64,000 nucleotides of DNA, from positions 63,462,968-63,526,967 of the forward strand of contig OZ023269.1 in NCBI GenBank assembly GCA_964006375.1, given 5' to 3'. Made by a program: the position numbers and the translations under genes. The notes under the pieces are model-generated. The model saw nothing but the letters and a program-made list of their open reading frames with translations, had not been told where the DNA came from and did no database searches. Source of the DNA: Tillus elongatus (Eukaryota > Arthropoda > Insecta > Coleoptera > Cleridae). Positions 1 to 14,941 of this stretch are shown piece by piece (the stretch's first letter is position 1; every line of letters starts with the position of its first letter).

Positions 1-1007
<1,007 letters not shown>

Positions 1008-1300
1008 TCCTTGGTGGTCCAGTAGGTAAACATTTCTATTTCTCCGTACATAGTGTAAATTAAGATTAACCGAGGTTGTGGCATTGTGTTTGAAATTTGA
1101 TGCCTGCGCATTCCTCCCTTCCGAAGCGACGTAGAGCCGTCAATCCGATGTACCATCTGATGTCCGGCACGTTAAAGATCCCTACCCTCCTTACGGAAAG
1201 AAGACTTCGGCCAAAGTTCCAGGACACTGCAGATAAACTGTCCCCTGGCGTCGGTGATTTACCACAGTCGCAGAAATAATCCGACGTAAATCGAAAAAAG
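1008..1300 (+). mobile_element. SINE family A, copy 1 (degenerate)
   Basis: Shares its head (TTGGTGGTCCAGTAGGTAA, box A-like), central block (about 1065-1240, including GTCCGGCACGTTAAA) and tail (CTGGCGTCGGTGATTTACC, then CCGACGTAAA) with the copies at 29.1, 39.4 and 60.5 kb. The box B part of the tRNA-like head is deleted, so it is probably an old inactive copy. Boundaries are approximate; TATAATATA-like words on both sides may be the target duplication. Confidence 0.8.
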
Positions 1301-1462
1301 ATAAACTATAATATAGGTATGTATACTGATGAAATATCGTGTGTTTAACTGAATTCACTAAAAACTAGTATAAACGCAAATAATTATATGTCGATAGTTA
1401 TAAGCATTTTCTAATATGCAATTATACTTCAAATTAACATATTGCTTCAAATGAGCGAAAAC

Positions 1463-1995
<533 letters not shown>

Positions 1996-2589
1996 AAGAA
2001 CATGAAATAAATACCGGTTACGTAAAAAAAATGTTGCAAGAAGAGTGCTCTTAAGTTTCAAATTTAGCCTTCATCGACCTTTATTTTACTAAAATATTCC
2101 GGGTTTACTTTCAGTTTTTATCTGTTTACATATATACAGGGTGATGCATTTCTACGGTAAAGCTCAATATAATTGTTATTATGCACGATATGAGAAAAAT
2201 TGTATACGTTAATTATAAGGTCTTGAGCTGTATCTTATAAAATTATTTTGAAAATCACAGCGTGGCCCATAATTCGTTGGTGATAACTGCAATATTTTTT
2301 TCGAACATTCCTTATACTGTTGCATTTTTAATAGAAATATGATGCATGTTCGTAAAAAAAATCGAGACGCAGTAAGTGTGTTTTGGTAGCGTGTTTTCAT
2401 TAAATGCTAGGAAACCAGTTTTCTCAGAAGTATTTAAAGTTAAAGTTACGTGCTGAAAATTTTTGTACATTTTCAAACAATACGGTATTTTAGTAAAATA
2501 TGGTAAATTGTTTTTACTATATAGGTTATATCGGTAACTAAATTGATGCCTGCTTGAATTAAAAACATTTTATGGAAATTAACTTCCAT

Positions 2590-4876
<2,287 letters not shown>

Positions 4877-4879
4877 AAA

Positions 4880-5790
4880 ACGCTGGCCAAGGCGTACAGG
4901 CTAATCAGCCTAACATCCTTCCTACTTAAGGCATTGGAAAAGTTCGTAGATAGGTTTATGTTTGAAGGGATCCTCAAGGATCATCCCTTCCACAAAGGTC
5001 AGCACGCGTACCAGCGGGGGAAATCGACGGAGACGGCGCTCCACGCTGTGACGCGGTAGGTGGAAACGACCCTACACTGCGGGGAGAGCACATTATCTGT
5101 GTTCTTCGATGTGGAGGGGGCCTTTGATAAGGCAAGGACGGATACGGTCTGTACCGCCCTACAGGAGAGGGGAACGCCGAGGTCCCTAATAAGCTGGGTG
5201 GCGAGCATGCTGGAGGACAGGAGAGTGTCGCTAACCTTGAGGTGTCGAGGGCTGGACGTTGGGGTGGCGGGCGGCTGTCCTCAGGGCAGCTGCCTTTCGC
5301 CTCATCTATGGTGTCTGGTCATGGACGGCCTCTTGTAGCGGCTCTCTGAGAATGGCTTCTACGCCCAGGCGTACACTGATGATGGGCTGGTCTTAGTCAC
5401 CGGCAAATTCCTCGGCGTCGTCTGTGAGTGTATGCAGGCTGCCTGTAGCATAATCGAAAGGTGGTGTGGTGAGCAGGGACTCTCCGTAAACCCGGCGAAG
5501 ACAGAGATGATCCTATTTACCAAGAAGAGGAAGGTAGAGGGGTTCAGGGCGCCCGTGATGTTTGGAAAACCTTAAGCTTTAGTGTGGGAGGTCAAATATC
5601 TGGGGGTGATCCTGGACGCCAAACTAACATGGGGGTCGCAAATAGTTGTGAGGAAGGGAGAAGCGACCCTCTGGCAGCTGCGTCGTGTGATAGGGAGGAC
5701 CTGGGGACTCCTCGGATCCTTCATTGGATCTACACTGCGATCGTCAGGCCGAGAATCCTCTATGGGGCGTTGGTCTGGTGGTGTGGTGTG
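4880..5790 (+). pseudogene. LINE-A reverse transcriptase domain, broken
   Basis: Encodes the polymerase that would copy the element RNA at the nicked target. Visible RT motifs are the ISLTSFLLKALEKFVDR start, the catalytic Asp in SVFFDVEGAFDKA (about 5100), the GCPQGSCLSPHLW loop (about 5272) and the second catalytic box AYTDDGLVLV (about 5370), followed by the thumb LSVNPAKTEM. The two-Asp box is intact. A TAG at 5058 and another at 5335 interrupt the frame, and after about 5700 the homologous sequence continues in another frame, so no functional protein can be made. Confidence 0.88.
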
Positions 5791-7002
5791 AACCAAACTA
5801 CCAGCAGGAAGCTGGCCAAACTCCAAAGGCTGGCAATCCTGGGTATCACAGGCGCTATGAGGACGACACCCTCAGCCGCGCTAGAGGTCCTGTTGATGCT
5901 GCCACCGCTTCCCATCTGTATCAGAAGGGAGGCTATGGCGTCGCATCTTAGAATCCGGGACTCAGGTAACTGGTGCGGAGAGGGAGCAGTAATAGGGCAT
6001 GCAAGAGTCGCCAAGGAGGTGGAGGAAATTCCGATTTCCGCCATAAAGGTGAGGGATGCCGAGGACGATATTAGGTTGACTAGGCCATACACCCTCAGGA
6101 TCCCCAGTAGGGATCAGTGGAGGCAAAATGAGGTTGCATTCCAGCCCGCAAGCCTGGTCTGTTTCACCGACGGATCGCGGCTGGAGGACCAACAATCCTC
6201 CGGGGCAGGAATATCCATCAAGGGCCTGGGGGTGCGCGAGAGCTATGCTCTTGGCGCATACACCACGGCATTCGAAACAGAGGCGTATGCTATCCTGTCT
6301 GTGGCCAATAGACAGGATGTGAAGATGAGTCCCGAGAAATGTGTGTGCATCTGCTCGGATAGCCAAGCAGTCCTCCGGGCAGTCTGCGCGTCCAGAATCA
6401 GGTCACCACTGGTTCAGGAGTGCGCTGACGCCCTCAGAGGGCTAGCCAGGACGAAGGAGGTGCAACTGGTGTGGGTTCCGGGGCACTGTGGCGTAGCGGG
6501 GAATGAGGTGGCGAATAATCTCGCAAGACTCGGTTCCCGGCGGCCGTTCTGTGGCCCGGAGCCTGCGATAGGTATAAGTAGGAAGACAGCCTCTGTCGCC
6601 TTAGACAGGTGGACCGAGGAAGCAATGGAGAGGCACTGGGGGTCGGTTGGTGGCTGCAGGCAGGCGAGGGACTTCGTGGAGGGGCCGGACAGATAAAGCT
6701 GTCTGGCTACTCGGAAGGAGTCGACCTACGCTTCGCCGCATCCTCGGGGTGCTGACAGGCCACTGCGCCCTTAGAAGACATTGATAGGCGTAGAGAGGGA
6801 TCCCATTTGCCAGGAATGCGGCGAGGATGAAGAAACGTCCTACCACTACCTGTGTAAATGCGAGGATTTTGGAAGTCTTCGAGCAGAATTGTTCGGATCA
6901 AGGACTCTGCAGAGGAATCAGGTAAGTACCGTCCAATTGAAGACCGTCACGGCCTTCATCTCGAGGTGGAGGCGGTTTGGCGACGGAACCGAGGAAGAGT
7001 AG
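5700..7002 (+). pseudogene. LINE-A RNase H domain and C-terminal zinc knuckle
   Basis: Removes RNA from the RNA/DNA hybrid during retrotransposition. RNase H catalytic residues are visible: Asp in CFTDGSR (about 6160), Glu in ETEAYAI (about 6280), Asp in CSDSQAVL (about 6355) and the late VWVPGHCGVAGNEVAN block (about 6470). A TAA at 6694 interrupts it; the same frame then continues through LTGHCALRRH to a Cys-Cys-His-Cys knuckle (CQECG...HYLCKC, about 6811-6870), typical of the C-terminus of these LINEs, and ends at 7000. The 6694 stop is the main lesion in this half. Confidence 0.9.
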
Positions 7003-7095
7003 AGCATGGTTGCTGGGGTTGACAAAAAGGGCCCATTGTGGCCTACTTGCTTGGCGTTGGCCTCCCCACCACTGCTACTACTACTACTACCCTGT

Positions 7096-8069
7096 GGAAG
7101 AATATTGTCATATACTGAGTCGACCTTGGCCTGCTTGTGTACTTACAGCGTCCAGACCAGAGTCGAATCAGAACGGTCATACGCAATACACTCGCGAGAT
7201 CTGTGTTAGCTACAGCATCACCTCCCGAAGGTATTACGACACGCCAACAATAATGGGATAGGGTAACGGAAGGAAACTACGCGAGATCCCGCGATCTCAA
7301 CGTCACTGGATAGACACGCGGAACTGAGAAAAGTATCCAAAAATTCGCTATATCTAAATAAAATAAGAGAAGCCTAAAGGGTTCTTACCTAGACTAAGTT
7401 CGGCAGAATTATTAGAATACAAAATTGTCTTATGCAACAACGGGACGGACGGTACTGTATTCTAACGTTTTGTTACAATTTAAACGAACAGACTTTTTAT
7501 TCACTGAAGCGGAATTCAAGTTATAGATTTAAACACGCTACGGCAAACGGTGAACTCTATCTGCCTTCAATTGTTATTGTCTCTCTAGCCACCGGCTGAA
7601 AAATCTTAATCGGTAGTAGATACCTTATCCTTATCTTCTGCAGATATGTTTTTACTCCGCCGCGATAATTCGAAAATGCGTACTTTTAAGAAATATTAAT
7701 GATAAAATAATAATTTTTACTGCGTGGAATTTTTACCCTGTGATTTATATTATATTTATTTTCGAACAGTCGCTTTTAATATCTCCAGCTGTTCTGAAAT
7801 TCAGTTGTGCCTATCTTCTTGAATCACTGTTTTATTATCTTGTATATACCGTAAACACTGTGAAGCAACTCACTGATATGTTTTAAGTAACACCCGCCCC
7901 GTTTAGCCCACCAGAAGATATTGTCTACACATTTTGAAGCCAGATAAACCTCGTGGCCTTATCTTGACTATCGTATACTACCACAGGTACTTGGTGTTTT
8001 CTGGGCATAAAATTCCTGGACAAGTTTTTCTGAGTTTTCGTTAACTTTGACACTCCCGATTTTTGACTA
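7096..8069. other. No gene seen
   Basis: AT-rich DNA between LINE-A and the tandem repeat zone. No domain, RNA gene or clear repeat recognised. Confidence 0.4.
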
Positions 8070-8610
8070 CCGATTATGACCCAGATATTATCGACAAAAT
8101 TACCCAATATCTTATAGTAAATATATCTCTTACCGTTTGTTTACGTTTTTGCTAAACAACAATATCGAATCTCGTCAGATTTTTTGTCAACATCCTATCT
8201 GATATTTTTGTTGTAAAAATATCTCTCGCTTTTGTTGTCAAGCAATAATGATGACCCTCTAGAAATTTGTCGACTATGCTACCTAATCTTTTGTAGTAAA
8301 AATATCCTTCACTTTTGTTTACCTTTTGCTGAACAATAATAAGGAATTTTTTCAGATTTAATCGACCAAACTACCTAACATTCTGTAGTAAAAATATCTT
8401 TCACTTTTTGTTTATCTTTCTTACAAACAAAATAACGACTCTACAGATTTGTTGACAACACTACCTAATATTTTTGTAGTACAAATATCTTTACCTTTTG
8501 TCTATCGTTTTAAGAAACAACAATCATGACTATCTTCAGATTTCTCGATAATACTACCGTATGTTTTGAACAAAACATCTCTGATATCTCGTTCACCTTT
8601 TTACTAACGA
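8070..8610. repeat. ~90-bp tandem repeat, about six degenerate copies
   Basis: A unit built as [gactctNcagattTgtcgac, actacctaatNtttTgta, gtaaaaatatctttcac, tttgtttaNc, gaacaaca] recurs with starts near 8071, 8158, 8242, 8334, 8428 and 8519, a period of 87-94 bp. Copies differ by many substitutions, so the array is old. It ends just before a retropepsin-like frame, so it may be leader or spacer of the same decayed element. Confidence 0.85.
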
Positions 8611-8613
8611 AAA

Positions 8614-9168
8614 TTGTCGCTAGGGATATTAATCCTAATCTATCTAAGTTTTAGCTACACAACTTTGGCCTCTCTGAACCCAATGATTTCGAAAATCCCT
8701 GTACTAACGAAACCCTGTCAAATGACTTACGAATTTTGTGCTAGTACAGACGAAACTTTTTTCGCTCATGTGGTGCCTGTGGTGAGCACTATGCCTGGTG
8801 GCAGCCAACCTTGTATCGACATAGGCAGTGAACATTATCTTATTAAAGCTTCATTGGATACTTGTGTAGTTGGTGTTCGAGAAATTCATATCGTGAAATC
8901 TCTGAATGTTTCGACAACTATTCCGACATGTTCAGCAACCACACATATTGCTGATGGTTCTCTTGAAGCTAATTTAGGCTATGCTGGCGTTACGGTAACA
9001 CTAAACAACGTTACCAAGGTTGTAAATTTCGCAACCTATCTGAATTTTACCTTCATTTTTATTTTGAAATTAAGTTTTTGTGAAAGTTTCTCGCTACCTT
9101 TGCATTTTGGTGCGCAATGCTGCGAGATTAATGCAATTATGCTTTCGCTACATGTCACTTCCTCTTAA
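8614..9168 (+). pseudogene. Retropepsin-like relic of an LTR retroelement
   Basis: A 184-codon open frame whose middle resembles gypsy-type aspartic proteases: ALDTC-like strand (KASLDTC, about 8850) in place of the catalytic DTG/DSG triplet, then REIHIVKSLNV, a THIADGS strand (about 8943), GYAGVTVTLNNVTK and a final FILKLSFCESF where ILGxDFxxxF is expected. If correct, it is the protease of a decayed pol, with Gly of the active triplet changed to Cys. No RT follows downstream; direct repeats do instead. The N-terminal 30 residues look hydrophobic but probably are not a true signal peptide. A fast-evolving host gene is the alternative. Confidence 0.5.
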
Positions 9169-9539
9169 CTTTCTCTCATCTTTTCTCTCTCTTCTACTCA
9201 TGGGTGTTGCTTGAGATTTGCTTCGTTTTTCATTTTCTGGGGAGAAACGTTGGTGCGTATTACCTATTTAAATCTGTCGTACCGATAGTTTTGTTGTGTA
9301 CGGGTGTGGTCGTCAACATTCGTCCATGACGAATAGCTGCTTCTGTCGGCTCGGGAAGAAAACGTGAACCATGGCATTCGCGCAGAAAACATTTCTTTTC
9401 CTTTAACCCCTTTCTTTCTCTATTTTGTTTGTTCTTCTACAGCTTTGATTTGACTATCGCTATCTTGACAGTCCTGATTTGTGACAACCATGGGTTTGAC
9501 AATGGCTGACTTTTCCTTATATTCCCCCTTAGGTACGTC

Positions 9540-10176
9540 TGGGTAAAATGTATTTGAGATGTAACTTATTGAATGGATCTGTTCTAGTCATGAATTATGG
9601 CGAATTTTCGTGAAATTTGTGAACCTCTGATTTGATATCGACATTATGTTCCTGGTTGATCATGTCTATTCAAAATAAATCTGGGATATGTCTCTGGGAA
9701 TTATAGACTTGTGTTCAAGTCATGAATGGGTTTTTATGGCGAATTTTCATTTAATTTTCGATAGCTTAGGATTCTGACGTACCCTATTCTGACACTTGAT
9801 TTAGACCTTTCTTTTTATTTTTTGTGGCAGAACTATAGTTTTTAAAGATAATTTGTCGCTAGTTTCAGCCACCTATGTTCCGTAATTAGTTTGGCAAACG
9901 TCTATTGTTATCGATAAAAATTTGTCGATGGGCGCATACCAACTATTCCGAACAACCTTTTCGTTTTCTTTTGTTTTGACGTGCCTGATTGCGACACACT
10001 TGATGTGGACCCTTATTTTTATTTTGTTGGCGATCTATCGTTTTTTTAAAGCAATTTGTGAATGGTTTCAGCTATTTTTGTTTTGTGATAACTTGGCAAA
10101 CATCTATGGTTATCGATTAAAATTTGTCGATGGGCGGATGCCAACTATTCCGAACACGCCTTTTATTTTTTTGTTG
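9540..10176. repeat. ~200-bp direct repeat pair plus related fragments
   Basis: The stretches 9812-10010 and 10011-10176 align: both have a TTTTTAAAG..ATTTGT block, TTGGCAAAC, TGGTTATCGAT-like and AATTTGTCGATGGGCG followed by CCAACTATTCCGAAC. Upstream, two copies of a TTATGGCGAATTTTC word lie near 9597 and 9736. Short open frames here are chance. Confidence 0.8.
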
Positions 10177-10177
10177 T

Positions 10178-10595
10178 CTTGACATACCTACTGTCTGGCC
10201 GGCACATAAGTCACTAATAAAATTCTTTTATAACTTACCATGCTTCAACCTGATGTGTTCGCTATGGTAAGACATAGACCGTACAGCCAGCGTCGTCACT
10301 TGATTTTTGACAAACCTGGACTTGAAATACCTACTGTTTGGCCGGCACATAAGTTACTAAAATTATCTTCTTACAACTTACCATGCTTCCACCTTATGTG
10401 TTCGCTATAGTAAGACATAGACCGTACAGCCAGCGTCGTCATATGATTTTGACAAATCCGGACTTGACATACCTACTGTCTGGCCGTTTACTTGAGTAAC
10501 TACCATATTTTTGACATATTTACTGTTCTAAATTCTTAAGTAAGTGCCACGGAAGGCGTAGACCGTGCTGCCAGAGACGACCACTTGGATTTGAC
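10178..10595. repeat. ~143-bp tandem repeat, three copies
   Basis: Copies begin at 10178, 10321 and 10463 with CTTGAMATACCTACTGTYTGG and share AAGACATAGACCGTACAGCC near their ends. Copies 1 and 2 are close to identical; copy 3 is more diverged and loses the middle. Spacing is 143 and 142 bp. Confidence 0.9.
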
Positions 10596-10917
10596 TACCC
10601 GAACATGACTCCGGATTTGATTAACCCAATTTTGACTAGCTCGATCTTGACTCTTGATTTTGACTACCCGGATTGGATATTCGTTTATGTTTCTGCTGAG
10701 ATATGTCAATAGAAGATAAATCTGGCACATGTCCAGCGAAACATTAAATCTGTAGCAACTTTTCATAAGTTGGTGTGCTTCTGAGATATTTTTTGTTGAG
10801 TTCGAAATATTGTTACCGTGGTTAACGTTGACAATTACCGAACCATTACCGCTGATTAAGCATGGTTTTGCTGATCAGACCTACCGAATCGCTATTCTCG
10901 CTATAGAAATATCTCTG

Positions 10918-11750
10918 GAGACCTATCGATTGGTTCAGGCATTTTTACCAATGCTTCAATATGCGACTTATCTGGTTGCATTCCTTCTTTTGAAAATTTA
11001 AATCCTAAATATTTAACTGAATTAATTTTAAATTGTAATTTCTCAGGATTAAACTTAACATTATTATTTAGAGCTACCTTAATCACGTTATTTAAAATTG
11101 TATCATGCTCTTTTGCGTCTTCAGCAACAATTATGATATCATAAAAAATAGTTGAACTCCAGGAATGTCCCCAAACAATTTCATATTCTCTCGTTGGAAT
11201 ACTTCGGGACTACTGGAAAGACCAAAAGGTAATCTTAAGTACTTGTATTTACCAAAAGGTGTGTTCAGATCTGAAGACTCTGAAGACAATTCAATCTGAT
11301 GAAACCCATCTTTCATATCAACAACAGTAAATATTTTCTTTCCTGGCAAATTTGCTGTAACTTCTTCAATAGTAGGAATCGAGTAAAACTCACGCTTCAC
11401 ATATTTATTCAGCTCCATTGAGTTTAGACAGTCGAATTTTTCCATTTTTCTTTTCAACTATAACCAAATCACTGCACAAATCCGTTGGATACTTTACTTC
11501 TTCAATATTTTTTTTCTTTTTCCATCCTCTTCAAAACCTCTTTCAATTTTGTTTTGATGACTTCAGGAAATCTCCTTGGTGGTCTCGATACCGGAACTGC
11601 ATCTTCACTTAACCTGATTTTGTATTTAGTAGGAAGTTTTCCAAAGCCTTGGAAGACCACTGAATTCTGCCTAACAAATTGCATTTTTTCTTTGTCATTT
11701 CCCTGCACAAGTTTTGTTTCTTCATTATTTACCTTTTTGATTTTATTCAA
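10918..11750 (-). pseudogene. gypsy1 reverse transcriptase, 5' half, frameshifted
   Basis: Pieces in successive frames carry the pre-RT segment (VVFQGFGKLP, VSRPPRRFPEVIK), the first catalytic Asp in FTVVDMKDGFHQIEL (about 11320), and LPFGLSSSPEVFQR. The second catalytic box reads YHDIIIVAED where YxDDIIIV is expected, so one catalytic Asp is replaced; it lies beyond a frame break near 11135. The thumb piece KLQFKINSVKYLGF (about 11030) is again in another frame. The segment ends at the truncation point. Confidence 0.88.
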
Positions 11751-12015
11751 CTTTTTATTATTTCGAAATTTTGTGATGTTTTCAGCCCCAAAATTGGATG
11801 AGCTTTGAGTTTCACAACATAAAACTGTACCAATTCCTCTTTCCTATTTTCTGGTTGACATCGTAACATTGCAGTTCCCACTATATCCAAATTTGAACCA
11901 GCAAATGCTACTATAATATTTTTTGTTGGTTGTAATGCTGAGGGTACATTCAATTGTTTGAAGACATTCATTGACTATACATTAATTTCTGCACCGGTAT
12001 CAATTTTGAATTTGA
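11751..12015 (-). pseudogene. gypsy1 retropepsin
   Basis: The aspartic protease that would process the Gag-Pol polyprotein. Reading the minus strand, the active-site strand FKIDTGAEINV lies at about 12005-11975, immediately followed by an in-frame stop, after which the domain continues to the HPILGLKTSQNF strand near 11790, where the family usually has LLG. The catalytic DTG is intact; the stop abolishes the product. Confidence 0.82.
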
Positions 12016-12084
12016 CCACTCTACCATTTATGGCTACTTTGTGTTCCCATTGCTTTGCTTCACTTATTTCTTTACACTTTAGTT

Positions 12085-12850
12085 TTAATTGATTAACAAG
12101 AAATTCTGATTCACTGCTAGCCGACAAATCTTGTTCTTTCTTTTCAACTTCATGAACATTTTTATTTGTCCAGTTTTTCTGAAAATTGCTGAACTTCTTT
12201 TTATATTTTTTTTGGGCAGTGTGACTGATAACGGTAAACAGTTGTACCTTTGTTGTATCTCATTTATTGATAAGGCATGGATTGGTTTTACTTGCTCCTT
12301 ACTTATTTCATGAGCTCTGCAAAGTGCAATAGTTTGTTCAATAGTTAATTCATTTTCTCGTAAGAGTTTATCTTGTAAAGTAGAGTCACGAATACCTATA
12401 ATTACAACGTCCCTGATAAGACTGTTTTCTTGCTCTCCAAAATTGCAAACTTTCGCTAATCGTTTTAAATCGGTTGAAAACTGTTCAAAAGTCTCACCTT
12501 CAGTTTGGCACCGTTTGAAAGATTTATGTCTAGCAAAAACAAGGTTTTGTTTCGGATTACAGTAATTCTCAAAGGCTTCTACGACTTTAACAAACTTTTT
12601 TATCATCTTCAGCTAGGGTGAATGTATTAAAAAGTTATATCCCATCATCTCCAACACAGTTCAATAGCATTGCAATCTTCGTTTCATCAGTTTTCTTATC
12701 ATTTTCACTGGCTTTTAAAAATATTGAGAAATTTTGATAAAACGATTTCCAACTTTCACTTGAATTTTCCACCAAATTTAAACCACGCGGAGGTTTGAAA
12801 CTAGCCATTCTGTTTTGTTTCGACCTCAACCTTAACTTGAGCTTTCTCAA
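12085..12850 (-). pseudogene. gypsy1 gag
   Basis: Structural protein of the element's particle. Two frame pieces: 12850-12635 (start MASFKPPRGLNL, then WKSFYQNFSIFLKASE, a typical gag start) and 12606-12085 (FEQFSTDLKRLAKVCNF, ENSLIRDVVIIGIRD, LRENELTIEQTIALCRAHE). These are the conserved capsid motifs of K02A2.6-like gypsy gags. A frame break separates the pieces at about 12607-12640. No intact zinc knuckle is seen between gag and protease. Confidence 0.85.
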
Positions 12851-12903
12851 TTGTTCATAATTTTAGTTACACAGGCAGTCACTTATCGGTTTACCGACTT
12901 TCA

Positions 12904-12913
12904 CCTGACACCA
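12904..12913 (-). other. gypsy1 primer-binding site
   Basis: TGGTGTCAGG on the minus strand directly abuts the end of the LTR, as expected for the tRNA primer site of a gypsy element. It fixes the LTR edge. Confidence 0.75.
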
Positions 12914-13151
12914 TGTTATGTATGTGCTAAGTTCAATAAAAACAGCGAGTGTGATTTCAATATTATAATTTGGTTATTTATAAATAAATCGCTACATACG
13001 TACAAACTAGATACTTGAAGGAGTTCATGTTCTGTGTCATCTGACATTCTTGTGCACACTGGCCAGGACCGTTGTCATCTGTCACATTCAGATGTACGGT
13101 CAGGGTTGGGCCAGACAAACAATGTACAGGATCGGCATAGCCAATATAACA
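12914..13151 (-). repeat. gypsy1 5' LTR (238 bp)
   Basis: Ends in perfect short inverted repeats (TGTTAT...ATAACA) and is directly followed, on the minus strand, by a primer-binding site and gag. No second copy is present in the window, so identity between LTRs cannot be used for dating. Confidence 0.82.
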
Positions 13152-14941
13152 TACTAAACAGTATGGTTTAAAACATGTTGCAAGTTCCCTGCCAGAAATG
13201 ACATAGAAATACTAGTAAAACGTATAAGGAAACTTATAAGACTTGACTCTAGACTCTATAAGGATAATGGTAAATGTATGTGAAAGGGTTGTGAATTATA
13301 TGTGGATTTTTACGGAACTCCCTTTTTAGGATACCAGATAGAAATCCATAAAGTAGTCTATGGGGTATTGTTCGGTTTCTGTAAGGCTCATTTGATTGAA
13401 CATGCCACGGAAATCCCCATAAGATGACGACGTCCTCAAAGAACCAATCAGAATCACAGAAGCTCAACTGTTGCTTTTTACATGATCTGGATTGGTGCAT
13501 ACGGCTCGCTGATTTTACAAGGGTTATTGTCAACTGTTCAACAATCAACGTTTTTTGTTTATGTGTTTTGTGTTTTCGAAGTTTTGATGGGTGCTAGGTT
13601 CGGCTTGTAAGTACATAATTATTTACTTTATTTACATTAATTATCCTGTTTACCTATTGAAAACATTAGTTTAGATGTGGTCTATATTAACGTGCGTAAG
13701 AAACATCGTTGACATGTTTTAGGTCGGTAATTAACAAGTTTAATTTGTGTTATTTTCATTGTTGCTTCGCTTACCAAACTCACCTTCTCTTTTATATTTC
13801 AACCTACTGAAACAATCTGTTTAAGTGTTTTGCGATGTAAATTTATCATTAACAAAATATTCGAATTTAGTTTAAAGCTAACTTCAAAATTTATATCGTT
13901 TTTCTTGAAAATTCCATATATTAACTGCTTAGAATTATTGACCCTAATGTATACAACTATAGCTAATATGCATTTATGACAGGTTATGTTGCATTATTAT
14001 TACTGGCAGGAGTTTTGTTTCAGATTACAACCAATCAGATTGCTCAAATAGAATTATAGGGATCTATATGGAGTTCCATTTCGGAAGTGTTCAATACATG
14101 GCAAGCGCCATCTATGTATGCAATGGCAAGTTATTAAACCAATCCACGGAACTAAAACCGTACAGGAAGGATTCTATATGGATTTCTATACTATTGTGAG
14201 AGAGTTTATATGGAATTCGATATAAGCCACCATATTTTACCAATTTAATGATGGGTTTCTATGGACATTTCCATATGAAACACCTGTATACTTACCCATA
14301 CAGCACAAGATATTATCACAATGTTCTCACAATGTGAGAACATTGTTTTTTCAGAATGTTTGTTTCGGAATATTTTAATAACATTTATGGAATTTCAAAC
14401 TGAGTACATTCATTCAAACACATCCTAAGAAAATTCTTCAGCAATATACTGAGAATATTTGTATAGATCATTATTCAGAATATTCGCTCATAATGTGCTT
14501 GAAATGTCCTTATAATATTATATGACTTTAAAATTTAATGAAGAAGATAGATAATGATTAAGATAAAGTTATTAAAAATAAATGTCTTTCTCGTTTGTAC
14601 AATAATCTACTTTATTGTAGTCCATTTCTCTATATTACAAATATATTTCAAGATATTTGTCCTTGAATTGGCTCATTTTTTCCTTTACTTTACTAACAGT
14701 TTTCAACTTGAAGCGCCATTTGGTAGATTTGGGCTAGAAATAGGCAAAAAGGTTATAGAACATAAATAACGCAGACTTTTATAAGGAACTTTCAAGATTA
14801 TTTAGGTTTTTCTTACAAAGCGACGGTTTTTGACAAAAATTAAGAAAACTGGCGTCAGATCATGTTTAAGAGTGTTTTTTAAGCAAAATGGGATGATGCA
14901 CCCACGGACAGGTGATAACTCTTTAGACCTGTATTTGTATG
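13152..14941. other. No gene seen; possible degenerate repeat
   Basis: Contains several similar phrases (ATGGAGTTCC / ACGGAACTCC, GGATTTCTAT / GGAAATCC) in both orientations at 13300-13420 and 14040-14270, which hint at an old inverted repeat, but no terminal repeats or coding domain could be fixed. A 99-codon minus frame at 13548-13249 has no recognisable motif. Confidence 0.35.
14318..14346. repeat. Perfect short palindrome (14-bp stems, 1-nt loop)
   Basis: ACAATGTTCTCACA and its exact reverse complement TGTGAGAACATTGT are separated by a single A. It is followed by a T run (14346-14351). Function unknown; no gene is near enough to call it a terminator. Confidence 0.9.

Larger units (their letters stand above)
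4877..7095 (+). mobile_element. LINE-A: 5'-truncated non-LTR retrotransposon (I/R1-like)
   Basis: The 3' two thirds of an ORF2: reverse transcriptase, RNase H and a C-terminal zinc knuckle in order, followed by a short 3' UTR ending in a (CTA)n run at about 7072-7090. GC content and codon use rise sharply at 4877 relative to the AT-rich flank, consistent with insertion. The 5' end starts inside RT at the 'PISLTSF'-like motif, the usual 5' truncation of LINEs. In-frame stops at 5058, 5335 and 6694 and a frame change near 5700 show it is dead. RNase H places it in an I/R1/Loa-like group rather than Jockey; the exact clade was not determined. Confidence 0.9.
10918..13151 (-). mobile_element. gypsy1: truncated Ty3/gypsy LTR retrotransposon
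   Basis: On the minus strand the order is LTR (13151-12914), primer-binding site, gag, protease, reverse transcriptase. Homology stops abruptly near 10918, just after the RT motif MPEP, so RNase H, integrase and the 3' LTR are missing. Several frame changes and a stop after the protease active site show it is inactive. The gag and pol resemble the K02A2.6-like gypsy elements common in invertebrates. The lost 3' half abuts the repeat zone at 8.07-10.6 kb. Confidence 0.9.

Noticed and set aside
13249..13548. 99-codon minus-strand frame
   Set aside because: No motif, no splice context, and it lies in repeat-like sequence.
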